Source: Flammeovirga aprica JL-4 (lineage in GTDB: Bacteria; Bacteroidota; Bacteroidia; Cytophagales; Flammeovirgaceae). Taken from it: DNA of 64,000 nt. Positions 43,857 to 53,288 of the stretch are shown piece after piece (the first letter of the stretch is position 1; each line of letters starts with the position of its first letter). The notes beneath the pieces were generated by a model. It saw only the letters and a program-made list of their open reading frames with translations, was not told where the DNA came from and made no database searches. The DNA is taken from positions 1-64,000 of the forward strand of contig NZ_JABANE010000005.1 of NCBI RefSeq assembly GCF_012844305.1, read 5' to 3'. Made by a program: the position numbers and the translations under genes.

Positions 43857-43969
43857 GGGTAGTTTTCACTATTCTTAGATCGCTCTCGCTTTTTAAACTC
43901 AAAAAAACGTGGTCTAAACTGTGATTTATTCCAAATGATTTCTATTTTTGCCACTGAGAACAAATTTCT

Positions 43970-44359
43970 ATGCAAAGAAACACTACCATATCATTTAAAT
44001 TATTCCCATTCTTAATGGCGATACTAATGCTTGTAGCACTAGGTGCAGAAGCTGTATATGCTGTTACGTCGGAGAAAAATGAGGTAAGTGTGAGTGTAGA
44101 GAAAGACGTTGATCAAGAAGAAGGACAACAGAAGCCTACTTACAATGTCTTAAAAGATCAGTCTACTGCAATCCCGCAGAGTACTGAAACAGTAAATTGG
44201 TGTAATGTATTTGTAAAGACATTGCCTCAATTAGAAAACTTCAGGTTAATTCTAAAGCCTGTTGCTAAAATTAAACCTACAAAAGAAGTTGTTGATACAT
44301 TCCTTTCAACAGCTGTAGCCTGCATTTATACCTATTATGCAGCGCCCAATGCCCCCTAG
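43970..44359 (+). CDS. small hypothetical secreted or membrane-anchored protein
   Basis: This 129-residue protein is not one I recognise. The N-terminus has a hydrophobic stretch (FKLFPFLMAILMLVALGAEAVYA) that reads as a signal peptide or anchor. A Glu/Gln-rich acidic segment follows (VEKDVDQEEGQQKP), then a region with two cysteines (WCNVF and VACIYTYY). A TATTTTTG box (43943-43950) lies 19 bases before the ATG, consistent with a -7 element, though no TTG is placed at -33. It precedes secDF by 140 bases on the same strand. The coding status rests on length, signal and codon pattern. Confidence 0.55.
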   Translation: MQRNTTISFKLFPFLMAILMLVALGAEAVYAVTSEKNEVSVSVEKDVDQEEGQQKPTYNVLKDQSTAIPQSTETVNWCNVFVKTLPQLENFRLILKPVAKIKPTKEVVDTFLSTAVACIYTYYAAPNAP

Positions 44360-44501
44360 TTATTTCTTATCCCCCTATTACGTATTGACACCGTTTTAAC
44401 GCTTTTATGGCGTGTATAGCCCTATACACAAAATATCAAAGCCGTGTGTATATATATTAAATTAATCATTTCAGCTATCATATAGTACTATAATTACAAC
44501 T

Positions 44502-47459
44502 ATGAGAAACAGAGGTTTTATCCTGTTTATAGCGGTTATTGTAACCCTATTCAGTTTATTTGACTTGTCATTCTCTTTCGTATCTCGCTCTATTCAAAGC
44601 GATGCGGATGATTATGCAATGGATTCAGATGGTCACGTTGACTATTTCAAAAAACAAGCTTATATCGATTCACTTTGGAAAACTCCAGTGTACGATTTAG
44701 GTTTCACTTCATACACTTATGAAGAAGTAAAAAACAAAGAATTAGCATTAGGTCTTGACTTACAAGGTGGTATGCACGTTACGCTTGAAGTATCTCCAGT
44801 AGAGGTAATCAAAGCGATGGCAGGTGCTAACGTTGATGCTGCATTTGAAACTGCTTTAGCACAAGCGGCAAAAGCACAAAAAGAAAACAGAGAGTCTTTC
44901 ACTTCTAACTTCTTTGATGCATTAGAAGAAGCTGCTCCAAACGTTCCTTTCGCTACATATTTCGCTTCTTCAGCAAACCGTAGCCGTATTTCTTTCAACT
45001 CTCCAAACAAGCAAGTTGTTGATTTAGTTGAAGGCGAAGTAGACGGTGCTGTAGATAGAGCATTCGAAATTATCCGTACTCGTATTGACAAGTTTGGTGT
45101 TACTCAACCAAACATCCAACGTTTACAAGGTACTAACCGTATTTCAATCGAATTACCAGGTGTAGATAACCCTGAGCGTGTACGTAACTTATTACAAGGT
45201 GTTGCAAAGTTAGAGTTCTTAGAAGTTTGGACTAACCAAGAAGCTCAGCCATTCATTTTCCAAATGAACCAAGAGTGGGTGAAACAAGAAGAAGCTCGTA
45301 AGAAATTAGCAGGTGACGTTCCTGCACAAAAAGAAGAAAAAGCTGTTGCTTCAGACAACTCTTTATTCGAAGGTGACTCAACAAGTACAGCTGCTGATTC
45401 AACTCAAGTTGATGAAACTGTAATCTCTCCACTTTTATCAAAAATGCAAGGTGGTTTAGTGTACTCTGAAAACGATACTTCTGACGTAAACAAAATGTTA
45501 CGTGATGAGAACGTTACTTCAGTAGTTCCTTCAGATATGAAATTCTTATGGGGTCACAAGCCAGTGGCAACGCAAGAAGGTGTTAGCTACTTCGAGTTAT
45601 TCGTAGTAAAGAAAGACCGTGAGGCTAAAATCTCAGGTGACGTAATTACAGACGCTATCCAGTCTTTCGACCAAAGAGCACAGCCTGCAGTTTCTATGTC
45701 AATGAACGTAGAAGGTGCTAAGAAATGGAAGAAAATGACAGGCCAAAACTTAGGTCGTCGTATCGCTATCTCTTTAGATAACGAAGTATATACTGCTCCA
45801 ACTGTAAACTCAGAAATCGATGGTGGTCGTTCTGAAATCACTGGTTCTTTTGACATCAACGAAGCAAAAGATTTAGCAAACGTATTAAAAGCAGGTAAAT
45901 TACCAGCTCCTACTCGTATCATCGAGGAAGTTGTTGTTGGTCCTTCATTAGGTAAAGTTGCTCAATCAGAAGGTATGACTTCTATCCTTATCGGTTTAGG
46001 TTTAGTAATCGTATTTATGATTGCTTACTACGCTAAAGGTGGTGTGATTGCTAACGTTGCATTGGGTGCAAACATCTTCTTTATCTTCGGTATCTTAGCA
46101 GAGCTTGGTGCTGCATTAACATTACCAGGTATTGCAGGTATCGTATTGACAATCGGTATGTCGATTGACGCCAACGTACTAATCTTCGAACGTATCCGTG
46201 AAGAGCAAAGAGCAGGTAGAGGTATTTTAGAAGCAATCAACAACGGTTTCGACCGTGCATTCTGGACTATCTTTGATGCCAACTTAACAACATTATTGAC
46301 TGGTGCTTTCCTTTACACATTTGGTATGGGACCAATCAAAGGTTTCGCGGTAACATTAATGATCGGTATCGTTTGCTCATTCTTCTCAGCAGTATTCATT
46401 TCTCGTTTGATCGTTTCTTACTTCACTAAGAAGCACGGTGAGAGCGTAAGCTTAAACTTCGAAACTGGTTTATCGAAGAAATTAGCGGGTCAGTCGAACT
46501 ACGATTTCATGGGTAAACGTAAAATCGCTTACATTTTCTCAGCAATCATTATCACATTAGGTATCGGTTCTATCGCTGTAAATGGTCTTAACTTAGGTGT
46601 AGACTTCACAGGTGGTCGTACATATATTGTAAACTTCGAAGAAGCTGTTGTTCCTTCAAAATTACAAGGTTCATTAGTAAAAGAAGTAGAAGGTAAGTCA
46701 GTTGAAGTAAAAACTTACGGAAACGACAATACTTTAAAAATCACAACTGCTTACTTGGTAAGTGATGAGTCTTCTGAAGCTGATACAAAAGTACAAGCTG
46801 CTATCGTAAAAGGTATTGAGTCATTCACTGGCTTGAAATACTCTGATAAGCAAAAAGTAGACGCAGGAACATTCATTATTCCTTCAACTTCAAAAGTAGG
46901 TGCTACGATTGCAGATGATATCACAGAAGGTGCAGAAGAGGCAGTATTATTCTCTTTAGCAGGTATCTTCTTATACATCTTATTACGTTTCGGTAAGTGG
47001 AACTTCGGTGCAGGTGCAGTTGTTGCCTTATTCCACGATACATTAGTTGTATTTGGTGCGTTCGGTATCGCTAACCTTTTAGGTGCAGGTTTCGAATTAG
47101 ACCAAGTATTTATTGCGGCGGTATTAACAGTAATTGGTTACTCAATTAACGATACCGTGGTAGTATTTGACCGTGTCCGTGAAGAAACTTCTAATGCAAC
47201 ATCAGGTTCTAAAACAATTGATGTAATGAACTCTGCGATCAACGGTACATTAAACCGTACGATTATCACTTCATTCACTACATTATTAGTAATCTTAGTA
47301 TTATTAATCTTCGGTGGTGAGGCATTAAGAGGATTCTCATTCTCATTATTCATTGGTATCATGGTCGGTACATACTCTTCAGTATTTATCGCTGCTCCAG
47401 TAGTATTTGATACTTCGAAAAAAGAAATCAAAAAAGATACTGAAGCTGTAAAAGCATAG
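44502..47459 (+). CDS. secDF: SecDF protein translocase subunit (fused SecD-SecF)
   Basis: This 985-residue RND-type membrane protein powers late steps of Sec export with the proton gradient. The SecD half has the first transmembrane helix (ILFIAVIVTLFSLFDLSFSF), LGLDLQGGMHVTLEV, the P1 periplasmic domain and GMSIDANVLIFERIREE. The SecF half has NLGVDFTGGRTYIV and YSINDTVVVFDRVREET. Together they give twelve transmembrane helices. The fused form is usual in Bacteroidota. Codon use is strongly biased toward one codon set (for example Leu TTA, Asn AAC, Arg CGT), unlike its neighbours, which indicates high expression. It ends at a strong terminator. Confidence 0.96.
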   Translation: MRNRGFILFIAVIVTLFSLFDLSFSFVSRSIQSDADDYAMDSDGHVDYFKKQAYIDSLWKTPVYDLGFTSYTYEEVKNKELALGLDLQGGMHVTLEVSPVEVIKAMAGANVDAAFETALAQAAKAQKENRESFTSNFFDALEEAAPNVPFATYFASSANRSRISFNSPNKQVVDLVEGEVDGAVDRAFEIIRTRIDKFGVTQPNIQRLQGTNRISIELPGVDNPERVRNLLQGVAKLEFLEVWTNQEAQPFIFQMNQEWVKQEEARKKLAGDVPAQKEEKAVASDNSLFEGDSTSTAADSTQVDETVISPLLSKMQGGLVYSENDTSDVNKMLRDENVTSVVPSDMKFLWGHKPVATQEGVSYFELFVVKKDREAKISGDVITDAIQSFDQRAQPAVSMSMNVEGAKKWKKMTGQNLGRRIAISLDNEVYTAPTVNSEIDGGRSEITGSFDINEAKDLANVLKAGKLPAPTRIIEEVVVGPSLGKVAQSEGMTSILIGLGLVIVFMIAYYAKGGVIANVALGANIFFIFGILAELGAALTLPGIAGIVLTIGMSIDANVLIFERIREEQRAGRGILEAINNGFDRAFWTIFDANLTTLLTGAFLYTFGMGPIKGFAVTLMIGIVCSFFSAVFISRLIVSYFTKKHGESVSLNFETGLSKKLAGQSNYDFMGKRKIAYIFSAIIITLGIGSIAVNGLNLGVDFTGGRTYIVNFEEAVVPSKLQGSLVKEVEGKSVEVKTYGNDNTLKITTAYLVSDESSEADTKVQAAIVKGIESFTGLKYSDKQKVDAGTFIIPSTSKVGATIADDITEGAEEAVLFSLAGIFLYILLRFGKWNFGAGAVVALFHDTLVVFGAFGIANLLGAGFELDQVFIAAVLTVIGYSINDTVVVFDRVREETSNATSGSKTIDVMNSAINGTLNRTIITSFTTLLVILVLLIFGGEALRGFSFSLFIGIMVGTYSSVFIAAPVVFDTSKKEIKKDTEAVKA

Positions 47460-47482
47460 TTCTTTTAAGATATAAATTTTGG

Positions 47483-47514
47483 AAGCCTCCTGAGAAATCA
47501 GGGGGCTTTTTTCG
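47483..47514 (+). terminator. rho-independent terminator
   Basis: The stem AAGCCTCCTGA / TCAGGGGGCTT (47483-47493 with 47498-47508) has a four-base loop and a T-run. It ends secDF. Confidence 0.92.
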
Positions 47515-47631
47515 TTAAAAGCCGTGAGCATTATTTAAATAAGGTTATAGTCTCTAAATGAATCTTTCTGAGGATTATCAGCAGACAGTTATTGAACGTT
47601 TGTAAAAAATGAACAAACGTTGCCGATAACT

Positions 47632-48039
47632 ATGAATAATCTAAAGAAAATATCAAACCTGATCATAACAACATTCTTCGCTTTTCTTTCTTTCAGCGGG
47701 ATAGCTTCAGAAAGAGGAGATGACGGAGAAATTTATATCAACAAAAGAGCCTACGGTACAGTAGCTTTTTCATTTCAGCCTGATGGTAAAGTACAATATG
47801 TGCTTGATTATTCTGATGGCAGTTATTACGAATATGAAGGCACTTATACCACTTCTGAAGACAACATTAATGTAGTGCTGGAAGAAGGACACGGTGAAAA
47901 CTCTGCAGGTATAAAGATGGATCATTTAAGTCCAAAACGTCCTGATATTAAACTAGTAAAGGATGGTGATTTATTGATCGATACAGCTTATGGCAGTAAG
48001 GTGGTTTTCCATTACATTGAGCCAAAAACGGGAAGATAA
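47632..48039 (+). CDS. small secreted hypothetical protein
   Basis: The ATG at 47632 is chosen over the TTG at 47620 because it opens the signal peptide (KKISNLIITTFFAFLSFSGIAS). The mature part of about 110 residues is beta-rich, with YGTVAFSFQPDGKVQYVLDYSDGSYYEYEG and TAYGSKVVFHYIEP, resembling a small lipocalin- or NlpE-like strand pattern, but I assign no family. There are no cysteines. It lies between secDF and another small secreted protein on the same strand, with 170 bases to the next gene. Confidence 0.6.
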   Translation: MNNLKKISNLIITTFFAFLSFSGIASERGDDGEIYINKRAYGTVAFSFQPDGKVQYVLDYSDGSYYEYEGTYTTSEDNINVVLEEGHGENSAGIKMDHLSPKRPDIKLVKDGDLLIDTAYGSKVVFHYIEPKTGR

Positions 48040-48212
48040 ACCCATGCAGTTGAGTACGCTGCGGGTTAAATTACCTTTTATTTAACGTCCTTTAAATACC
48101 TATAAATCAATAATAAGATATTTTTCTAATGGAATTGCTTATTTTTGAAAAATAGAGATGTATATATACACCTCTTATTTCGAGGAATTTAATATCACAA
48201 ATTATTACCGGA

Positions 48213-48866
48213 ATGAAATTAATTAGAATCGCATTTATATTATTATTAAGCTCATTATCAATTTCAGCTTTTGCACAAACATACCCATTTGATAATCAAG
48301 TGGTTTTTAGTCAATTGCATAATGGAAAAGCGTTAGAATATCCTAAAGTATCATTGTTAATTGGAACTGAAGGTTATTTGGGTGCAAGAGTAGTCATGGA
48401 AGAAGACGGAGGCACACAGTACATGCTATGTGATTTTGCTACGAACAAATATCTGATTTTAATGCGTCAGTTTGGTCAGAAAATCGCTATTGAATCACCT
48501 GTAGATCCTTCACAAGTAGATGTTTATGGTATCAATTCTGTAAAAGCTACTGAAAACAATAAAATCAGAAAACAGATTTTAGGGAAGAGGTGCCGTGTGT
48601 ACGAAGGGGAGAAAGACGGACAGAGGGTTTACATCTACATCGGTAAATTGGAAGTGCCTGCTAAAGGTCTAGAAAACTTAACGAAAGTAGTTACTAAAGA
48701 TGTGGGAATACAACTTGAAGAAGGTGAGATGTTGCTAGGTTTTAGCTTTATTGATGAAGCTAAAAATCAGAGATTAGATATTGAAGCGACTAAAATTGTC
48801 AACAAGAAGTACAACTTATCTACAGCGGGTTATACTAAGATGAGTACAAGCGGATTTGGTTTTTAG
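48213..48866 (+). CDS. secreted hypothetical protein
   Basis: This 217-residue protein has a signal peptide (KLIRIAFILLLSSLSISAFAQ). The mature part has regular strand segments (YLGARVVMEEDGGTQYMLCDF, RKQILGKRCRVYEGEKDGQR) that recall DUF4412-like periplasmic proteins of Bacteroidota; this assignment is weak. Two cysteines are about 60 residues apart. It is followed directly by a strong terminator and is probably a single-gene unit. Confidence 0.62.
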   Translation: MKLIRIAFILLLSSLSISAFAQTYPFDNQVVFSQLHNGKALEYPKVSLLIGTEGYLGARVVMEEDGGTQYMLCDFATNKYLILMRQFGQKIAIESPVDPSQVDVYGINSVKATENNKIRKQILGKRCRVYEGEKDGQRVYIYIGKLEVPAKGLENLTKVVTKDVGIQLEEGEMLLGFSFIDEAKNQRLDIEATKIVNKKYNLSTAGYTKMSTSGFGF

Positions 48867-48892
48867 AAGCTAAATCATAACAAATATTAATG

Positions 48893-48924
48893 GAGTGTAA
48901 GTAGTATCTTACACTCTTTTTTTT
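48893..48924 (+). terminator. rho-independent terminator
   Basis: The stem GAGTGTAAG / CTTACACTC (48893-48901 with 48908-48916) is perfect, has a six-base loop and is followed by eight T. Confidence 0.92.
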
Positions 48925-49079
48925 GCTTTTTTAAGGATTAATTTGGACGTATAGTAAAAACGTTAGCCATTTTTATCACTCTACCTATCAATGATAAAGT
49001 ATTTCGGTTAATATTTTTGATGGTAAATGATAGAATTTTTTAAAATCTGACTTTTCCTAAATAATCAAACTTCAAAGTA

Positions 49080-50297
49080 ATGATAAAAGTAAAAAACTAT
49101 TGTCTAATTTTTCTTGCACTATTGTGTTTAGGCTGTGAAAACGATATAATTGATCCTGTAAATTCTAATTACATTACAATAAATGAAGATGCCCGATTCA
49201 GTATGCTTCATTTTAAATTGTCATTAGAAAAGCTTTTCAATCAAAAAGATGAATGGCAAATACGGTATGATCATGAAATAGTCAATGGGAATATTACAAA
49301 AAGCTATATTTCCTATCCATTATTTGGAGGGTTTGCTGATTCTGTAGTTTCATTTACTCATAATATAAAAGAGAATGGGGTGATAGAAAGTTCTGATGTA
49401 GAAGTTAAAGCTTATGAGCATCCTGTTTATTATAGAAATTATAAGCCCACAACCTTGAAAATCAAATATTTTTACAATGATGAGGCTAAGATTAATCAAT
49501 TGCAGACACATGATAGTTATGGTAACAATTTAACGATTGATTACCTTCTTGAAAATGGAAAATCTTATAAGGGAGTAAGCGGGTACTTTTACGAAACTAA
49601 GTTTTTTTATATTTCTACTGACTTCGATTATTATAACTTTGAACCTGATACAGCTGGTTTTCTTTATGATGAAAAAGGAAGAGTCCTTCGTTTTAGCGGT
49701 GATATTATCTCAGGAGGAGGAGAAGTTCCTAGATACACAGAATATGAATATTCGGGTAATAAAATAAAGCATTATTCTTATTACAGCGATGATAATAAGG
49801 AAGAGTGTGTTCGAACTGTTTACAAAGATAGCTTCTCTAATTTTGAGGGATATGAGTTCAAGGAATGGAAAACCTATTTTATAGACTATCCTGAAGATAT
49901 TTTTGAAGACTCAATTTTCTTTAATTCTAAAATTGAAGAATATGATTCAAACATCAGTAAAGGAGAGTCTAACGTTATTTACGAGGTGAGAAATTATCAT
50001 CACTTTTTTGAGGTAAAACAAATTGAAAACGAAAAGATTTACTCTTTAATAAAAGAATTTTATCACAATTCTAATGGTGAAGTAGAATTTATTAAATATT
50101 ACATGGATAAGTCTAGAGTAGTAGATTCTGGTTATTCTGATTTATATAGAGAAATAATTTTCAAAGATAAAGACGATAATAAAGTTCTAAGTATTGATGA
50201 GGTACAGTTATTATATAAAGGAAATAATTGGGAATATGTGATCAGTGAAAAGGAGCTCCCTCATTTAGTACCTTATTCTTTGAAATTTTTTCATTAG
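49080..50297 (+). CDS. hypothetical lipoprotein
   Basis: This 405-residue protein has a lipoprotein signal (YCLIFLALLCLGCENDIIDP, lipidated Cys19). The mature part is rich in Tyr, Asp, Glu and Lys and shows strand-like segments (YDEKGRVLRFSGDI, YTEYEYSGNKIKHYSYYSDD) that recall the repeats of YD/RHS-like or cell-surface beta proteins, but no family is certain. It should sit on the outer membrane or cell surface. It is single and ends at a bidirectional terminator shared with the regulator gene that converges on it. Confidence 0.65.
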   Translation: MIKVKNYCLIFLALLCLGCENDIIDPVNSNYITINEDARFSMLHFKLSLEKLFNQKDEWQIRYDHEIVNGNITKSYISYPLFGGFADSVVSFTHNIKENGVIESSDVEVKAYEHPVYYRNYKPTTLKIKYFYNDEAKINQLQTHDSYGNNLTIDYLLENGKSYKGVSGYFYETKFFYISTDFDYYNFEPDTAGFLYDEKGRVLRFSGDIISGGGEVPRYTEYEYSGNKIKHYSYYSDDNKEECVRTVYKDSFSNFEGYEFKEWKTYFIDYPEDIFEDSIFFNSKIEEYDSNISKGESNVIYEVRNYHHFFEVKQIENEKIYSLIKEFYHNSNGEVEFIKYYMDKSRVVDSGYSDLYREIIFKDKDDNKVLSIDEVQLLYKGNNWEYVISEKELPHLVPYSLKFFH

Positions 50298-50366
50298 ACA
50301 AAAGGCTAGATTATATTTTTGATATTTCCACCCAAAGCTTTTGATGTTTTTTAAACTCAATATTTT

Positions 50367-50406
50367 AAAGTCACTCTTCTTTATTAGTAAAAGTTGGAGT
50401 GACTTT
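50367..50406. terminator. bidirectional terminator
   Basis: The stem AAAGTCACTC / GAGTGACTTT (50367-50376 with 50397-50406) has a 20-base loop and flanking A/T-runs. It lies between the converging lipoprotein and regulator genes. Confidence 0.75.
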
Positions 50407-50407
50407 T

Positions 50408-52951
50408 TTATGCATTAATCAAATCTTCAAAAGCCTTATGATATTCTTCCCCAAAAAAGCTCAGATGGTTTTTAGAAAACTTTGAATACTCTTGATGTGC
50501 CTGAATTTTTTTATCCATTAAAAGTAGAGTATTTATTTTCAGTATTAATGCTTCCTCATCCAATTTATCATATTGGAAAACACAATCAGAGATCTGTTCA
50601 ACCCATGGGATTTGATGATTAGTTCGAGCAAATTTCAGTAGAATATTAATCAAGTCTGTTTTGATATTTGAGATCGTGTCATCTAAATATTCAAAAGCCA
50701 TAGGACGAAGTAAATTTCCTTTTTCTACAATTTGGAAGAAGGAAATGAAACTATCAACATCTTGGAAATTGGTGTTTTCTAACTGTGATTTCTGCGTTAT
50801 GAAGTTTTCAAATTCATTATAAAATGTAGAATCGTACTGAAAGGACCATCCTTTATTATTATAGACAAGTTGAATTCCATCACATTGTTCTAAAATGATG
50901 CGTAATCTTCTAACAGTGACAGATCTATTGTTTTTTGATTTTGGTTTTGGTGTATCAGGCCATAAAAGTTGAGTTAGTTCAGCCGTACTGACAGGACGTT
51001 TGTGTGTGTAGGGATAGAAAAGTACTATTAAAAATAATTGGCGTAGCTTTTCAGTAATCTGATCTGTGATTTGATTCCCTTCTCTATCGGTAAGTTCTAA
51101 TTTGCCAAAAATAAAAAATGAATTCTTTTGGTTGACTGTTGTATGGCTGACCGGAATTTCCTTTTCATGTTGCTGCTTTTCTTCAATAGGTTGTTTCTCT
51201 TTCAGGTTTTGATCCGTTGAGGTATTCTTTAAATTATGGCTGATTACAAAAAAGAAAATTACGAGTCCCACAATTAAAATAATATAGCTGTATTGAAAGT
51301 TAGAAGGGGTATACTTCTTCGATTTACTCAATTGAATCATTTCTGAGGCACTTATTGGAGGACCTTTTAATTCATAAATAGTTAATTTTGATTCATTTTG
51401 ATCGTAGTTGCCATTGAGATGACACAGGTAGAAGGACTTGTTTTTCGAGTTTTGGAATAACTTTATTTGTGATTCTGTATCTCTATATTTTACAACTAAA
51501 GTGTCACTAATCGCTTCTACTTCTCCATTTGAGATATTGATTTTAGCAAGCTGTATCGTTGTATTATAGTTGCGATTTAACAATAATATGCTGTAAAAAT
51601 GTTCAGCTTGATCATCAAGGAAAATATTCCCCGCATTACTCATGTTTTTGATAGGTGGTTCAAAACTCCAAAGTTTATGAATAGAGTCTGTTTTGGTATC
51701 AATTTTATATAGCTCATGGAAAAACTGAGTACCTAGTACCTGATACCCATTTTCATTTCCAACACCTCCGTAAAGTAGATATTCTCTCGAGTTGACTTTA
51801 TACTGCCCCATTCTATAACGAGGGGCGATACTGTCACCTTTTATCTCACACGCTTCCCATCGTGCCCAATAACGGTTGTATTTTCTGTAATCGGTTTTAT
51901 ACTTAAAACGTCCATAGCCATTAATTTCTTTAAATTGACGGGAGTGTTCGTTATAAAAAATATTAGGATACCAATAATTGATGACCTTGTTGTTGTAGAT
52001 TTTTCTTGTAGCCAGCGTATCACCATGGGCCAATGAAGAAACGGTATTACCTCTGATGTCGAAAAGTAGAAACCTTTTTTCATTAGGTAGGTGAAGACCT
52101 TCAAAAATACCATTGTCTACAGCCCTTAGAGGGACACGAGTAGTAATGGTTTGGCTAGAACGCACATTGTAGCGATGTAAAAATTTCTGATCGGCTGTTA
52201 CTATTTCCTGTTTCAATGAATCAAACATAATAGCAGGATGAAAACCACAGTCGAGTTCTGCTACCTTTTTCCATTGATGATGATCTTTTAAAATCCAACT
52301 AGGGTAAATGACTTTTCCGTCATATCCGTGTTGGATTTCATGAGCTATACTGCCTTGATATTCATTTAAAGGCCATTCATATTCTTTATTAGCTGTTGAA
52401 AATCTGATTGACTGTATGGAAAAAGTAGGAATATCTGTTATTTCAAAACCTTGATGATTTGAAGCTCCAAACTCTAAACGTATTGCTTCAATTTCTGGGA
52501 GTTCAGGATAATCAGCTGTAAACTCTTCTTCATTTAAAAATACAGTAACTTGATGTGTTTTTTGATTAACAGAAAGTCTAAAGTTGGTCCAGTCGATGTA
52601 CTTTGAATACTTTGTAAGAGGTATACTTAGTATATGATTTTTTTTATCTAGAGCGATGAGCAAACTGTTGTTTTTGCCATTGATGCTAGGGTTGTAAATC
52701 ACATCAATGGTATGTTCATCATTTGTTGCGACTCTTAAAATACGACCTATTTCATTCCCTTTTTCAAGACTTAATTCAAAACCCAATTCAAAATTTTGCT
52801 TTACCTCAATAATCGCTTCTTTTGGTAAAATTAATGAAGTAGGGTGTTCTTTTTCAATAGAAGAACTTGTAAAAAGGAGTCCTCCTTGTCCGTACACTTT
52901 GGAGAAAATGAACGAAAATGTAAGTATGAAATAGATAAAAAGTTTATTCAT
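50408..52951 (-). CDS. membrane-spanning LamG/kelch sensor with winged-helix domain
   Basis: This 847-residue protein has a signal peptide (NKLFIYFILTFSFIFSKVYG), a LamG-like beta-sandwich (about 25-210), a kelch/beta-propeller-like region (about 230-540, for example YLLYGGVGNENGYQ), a single transmembrane helix (YIILIVGLVIFFFVIS, about 551-571) and a cytoplasmic part. The latter has a winged-helix domain of the OmpR/SARP type (about 605-715, SFFIFGKLELTDREG, LLWPDTP, SVTVRRLRIILEQ) and a C-terminal helical region resembling a BTAD domain. I infer a one-component sensor that reads a periplasmic ligand and binds DNA. It is divergent from susC/susD, its likely target. No kinase or sigma-factor domain is seen. 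Confidence 0.8.
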   Translation of the reverse strand: MNKLFIYFILTFSFIFSKVYGQGGLLFTSSSIEKEHPTSLILPKEAIIEVKQNFELGFELSLEKGNEIGRILRVATNDEHTIDVIYNPSINGKNNSLLIALDKKNHILSIPLTKYSKYIDWTNFRLSVNQKTHQVTVFLNEEEFTADYPELPEIEAIRLEFGASNHQGFEITDIPTFSIQSIRFSTANKEYEWPLNEYQGSIAHEIQHGYDGKVIYPSWILKDHHQWKKVAELDCGFHPAIMFDSLKQEIVTADQKFLHRYNVRSSQTITTRVPLRAVDNGIFEGLHLPNEKRFLLFDIRGNTVSSLAHGDTLATRKIYNNKVINYWYPNIFYNEHSRQFKEINGYGRFKYKTDYRKYNRYWARWEACEIKGDSIAPRYRMGQYKVNSREYLLYGGVGNENGYQVLGTQFFHELYKIDTKTDSIHKLWSFEPPIKNMSNAGNIFLDDQAEHFYSILLLNRNYNTTIQLAKINISNGEVEAISDTLVVKYRDTESQIKLFQNSKNKSFYLCHLNGNYDQNESKLTIYELKGPPISASEMIQLSKSKKYTPSNFQYSYIILIVGLVIFFFVISHNLKNTSTDQNLKEKQPIEEKQQHEKEIPVSHTTVNQKNSFFIFGKLELTDREGNQITDQITEKLRQLFLIVLFYPYTHKRPVSTAELTQLLWPDTPKPKSKNNRSVTVRRLRIILEQCDGIQLVYNNKGWSFQYDSTFYNEFENFITQKSQLENTNFQDVDSFISFFQIVEKGNLLRPMAFEYLDDTISNIKTDLINILLKFARTNHQIPWVEQISDCVFQYDKLDEEALILKINTLLLMDKKIQAHQEYSKFSKNHLSFFGEEYHKAFEDLINA

Positions 52952-53288
52952 ATTAGTCGGTTCTAGTTGATGAAGTGGATCTGTTGTTGGATTGAATAAA
53001 ATATAGCTCTCAGATGTTTCTCATTTTTAATACCTGCGATTTCTTAAACATATTTTACTAAAGCAAACCCATTTACCTTTGTAAGTGATGTGTATTTTGT
53101 TGAGTTAGTGATTTTAGATTTTTTAATAATTTTATCCCATTTGTACCCCCAATTGTACGTGATAAATGCCACCCTTGCCCTGTAACATTGTGATAAGCTT
53201 TTTAAGATGAAGTTGAAAAAACTAACAAGAGGTTTCAGACTTGCTCTATTAAAAAGGATTTGTTCATAACGTATCAATTCAGATAAAA
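52952..53288. other. divergent regulatory region between sensor and susC genes
   Basis: About 340 bases separate the two starts. A TACCTTTG box at 53074-53081 on the plus strand fits the -7 consensus for susC, with only TTT at -33; this would give a leader of about 200 bases. No clear box was found for the minus-strand sensor gene. No strong palindrome was seen that would be an obvious operator. Confidence 0.4.

Noticed and set aside
44717..47431. Series of long antisense frames within secDF
   Set aside because: They are Ser/Ile/Pro-rich shadows caused by the biased codon use of secDF; none has a start signal or motif.
53044..53277. 77-codon minus-strand frame in the susC upstream region
   Set aside because: No recognisable motif, unlikely composition, and it fills the divergent promoter region.
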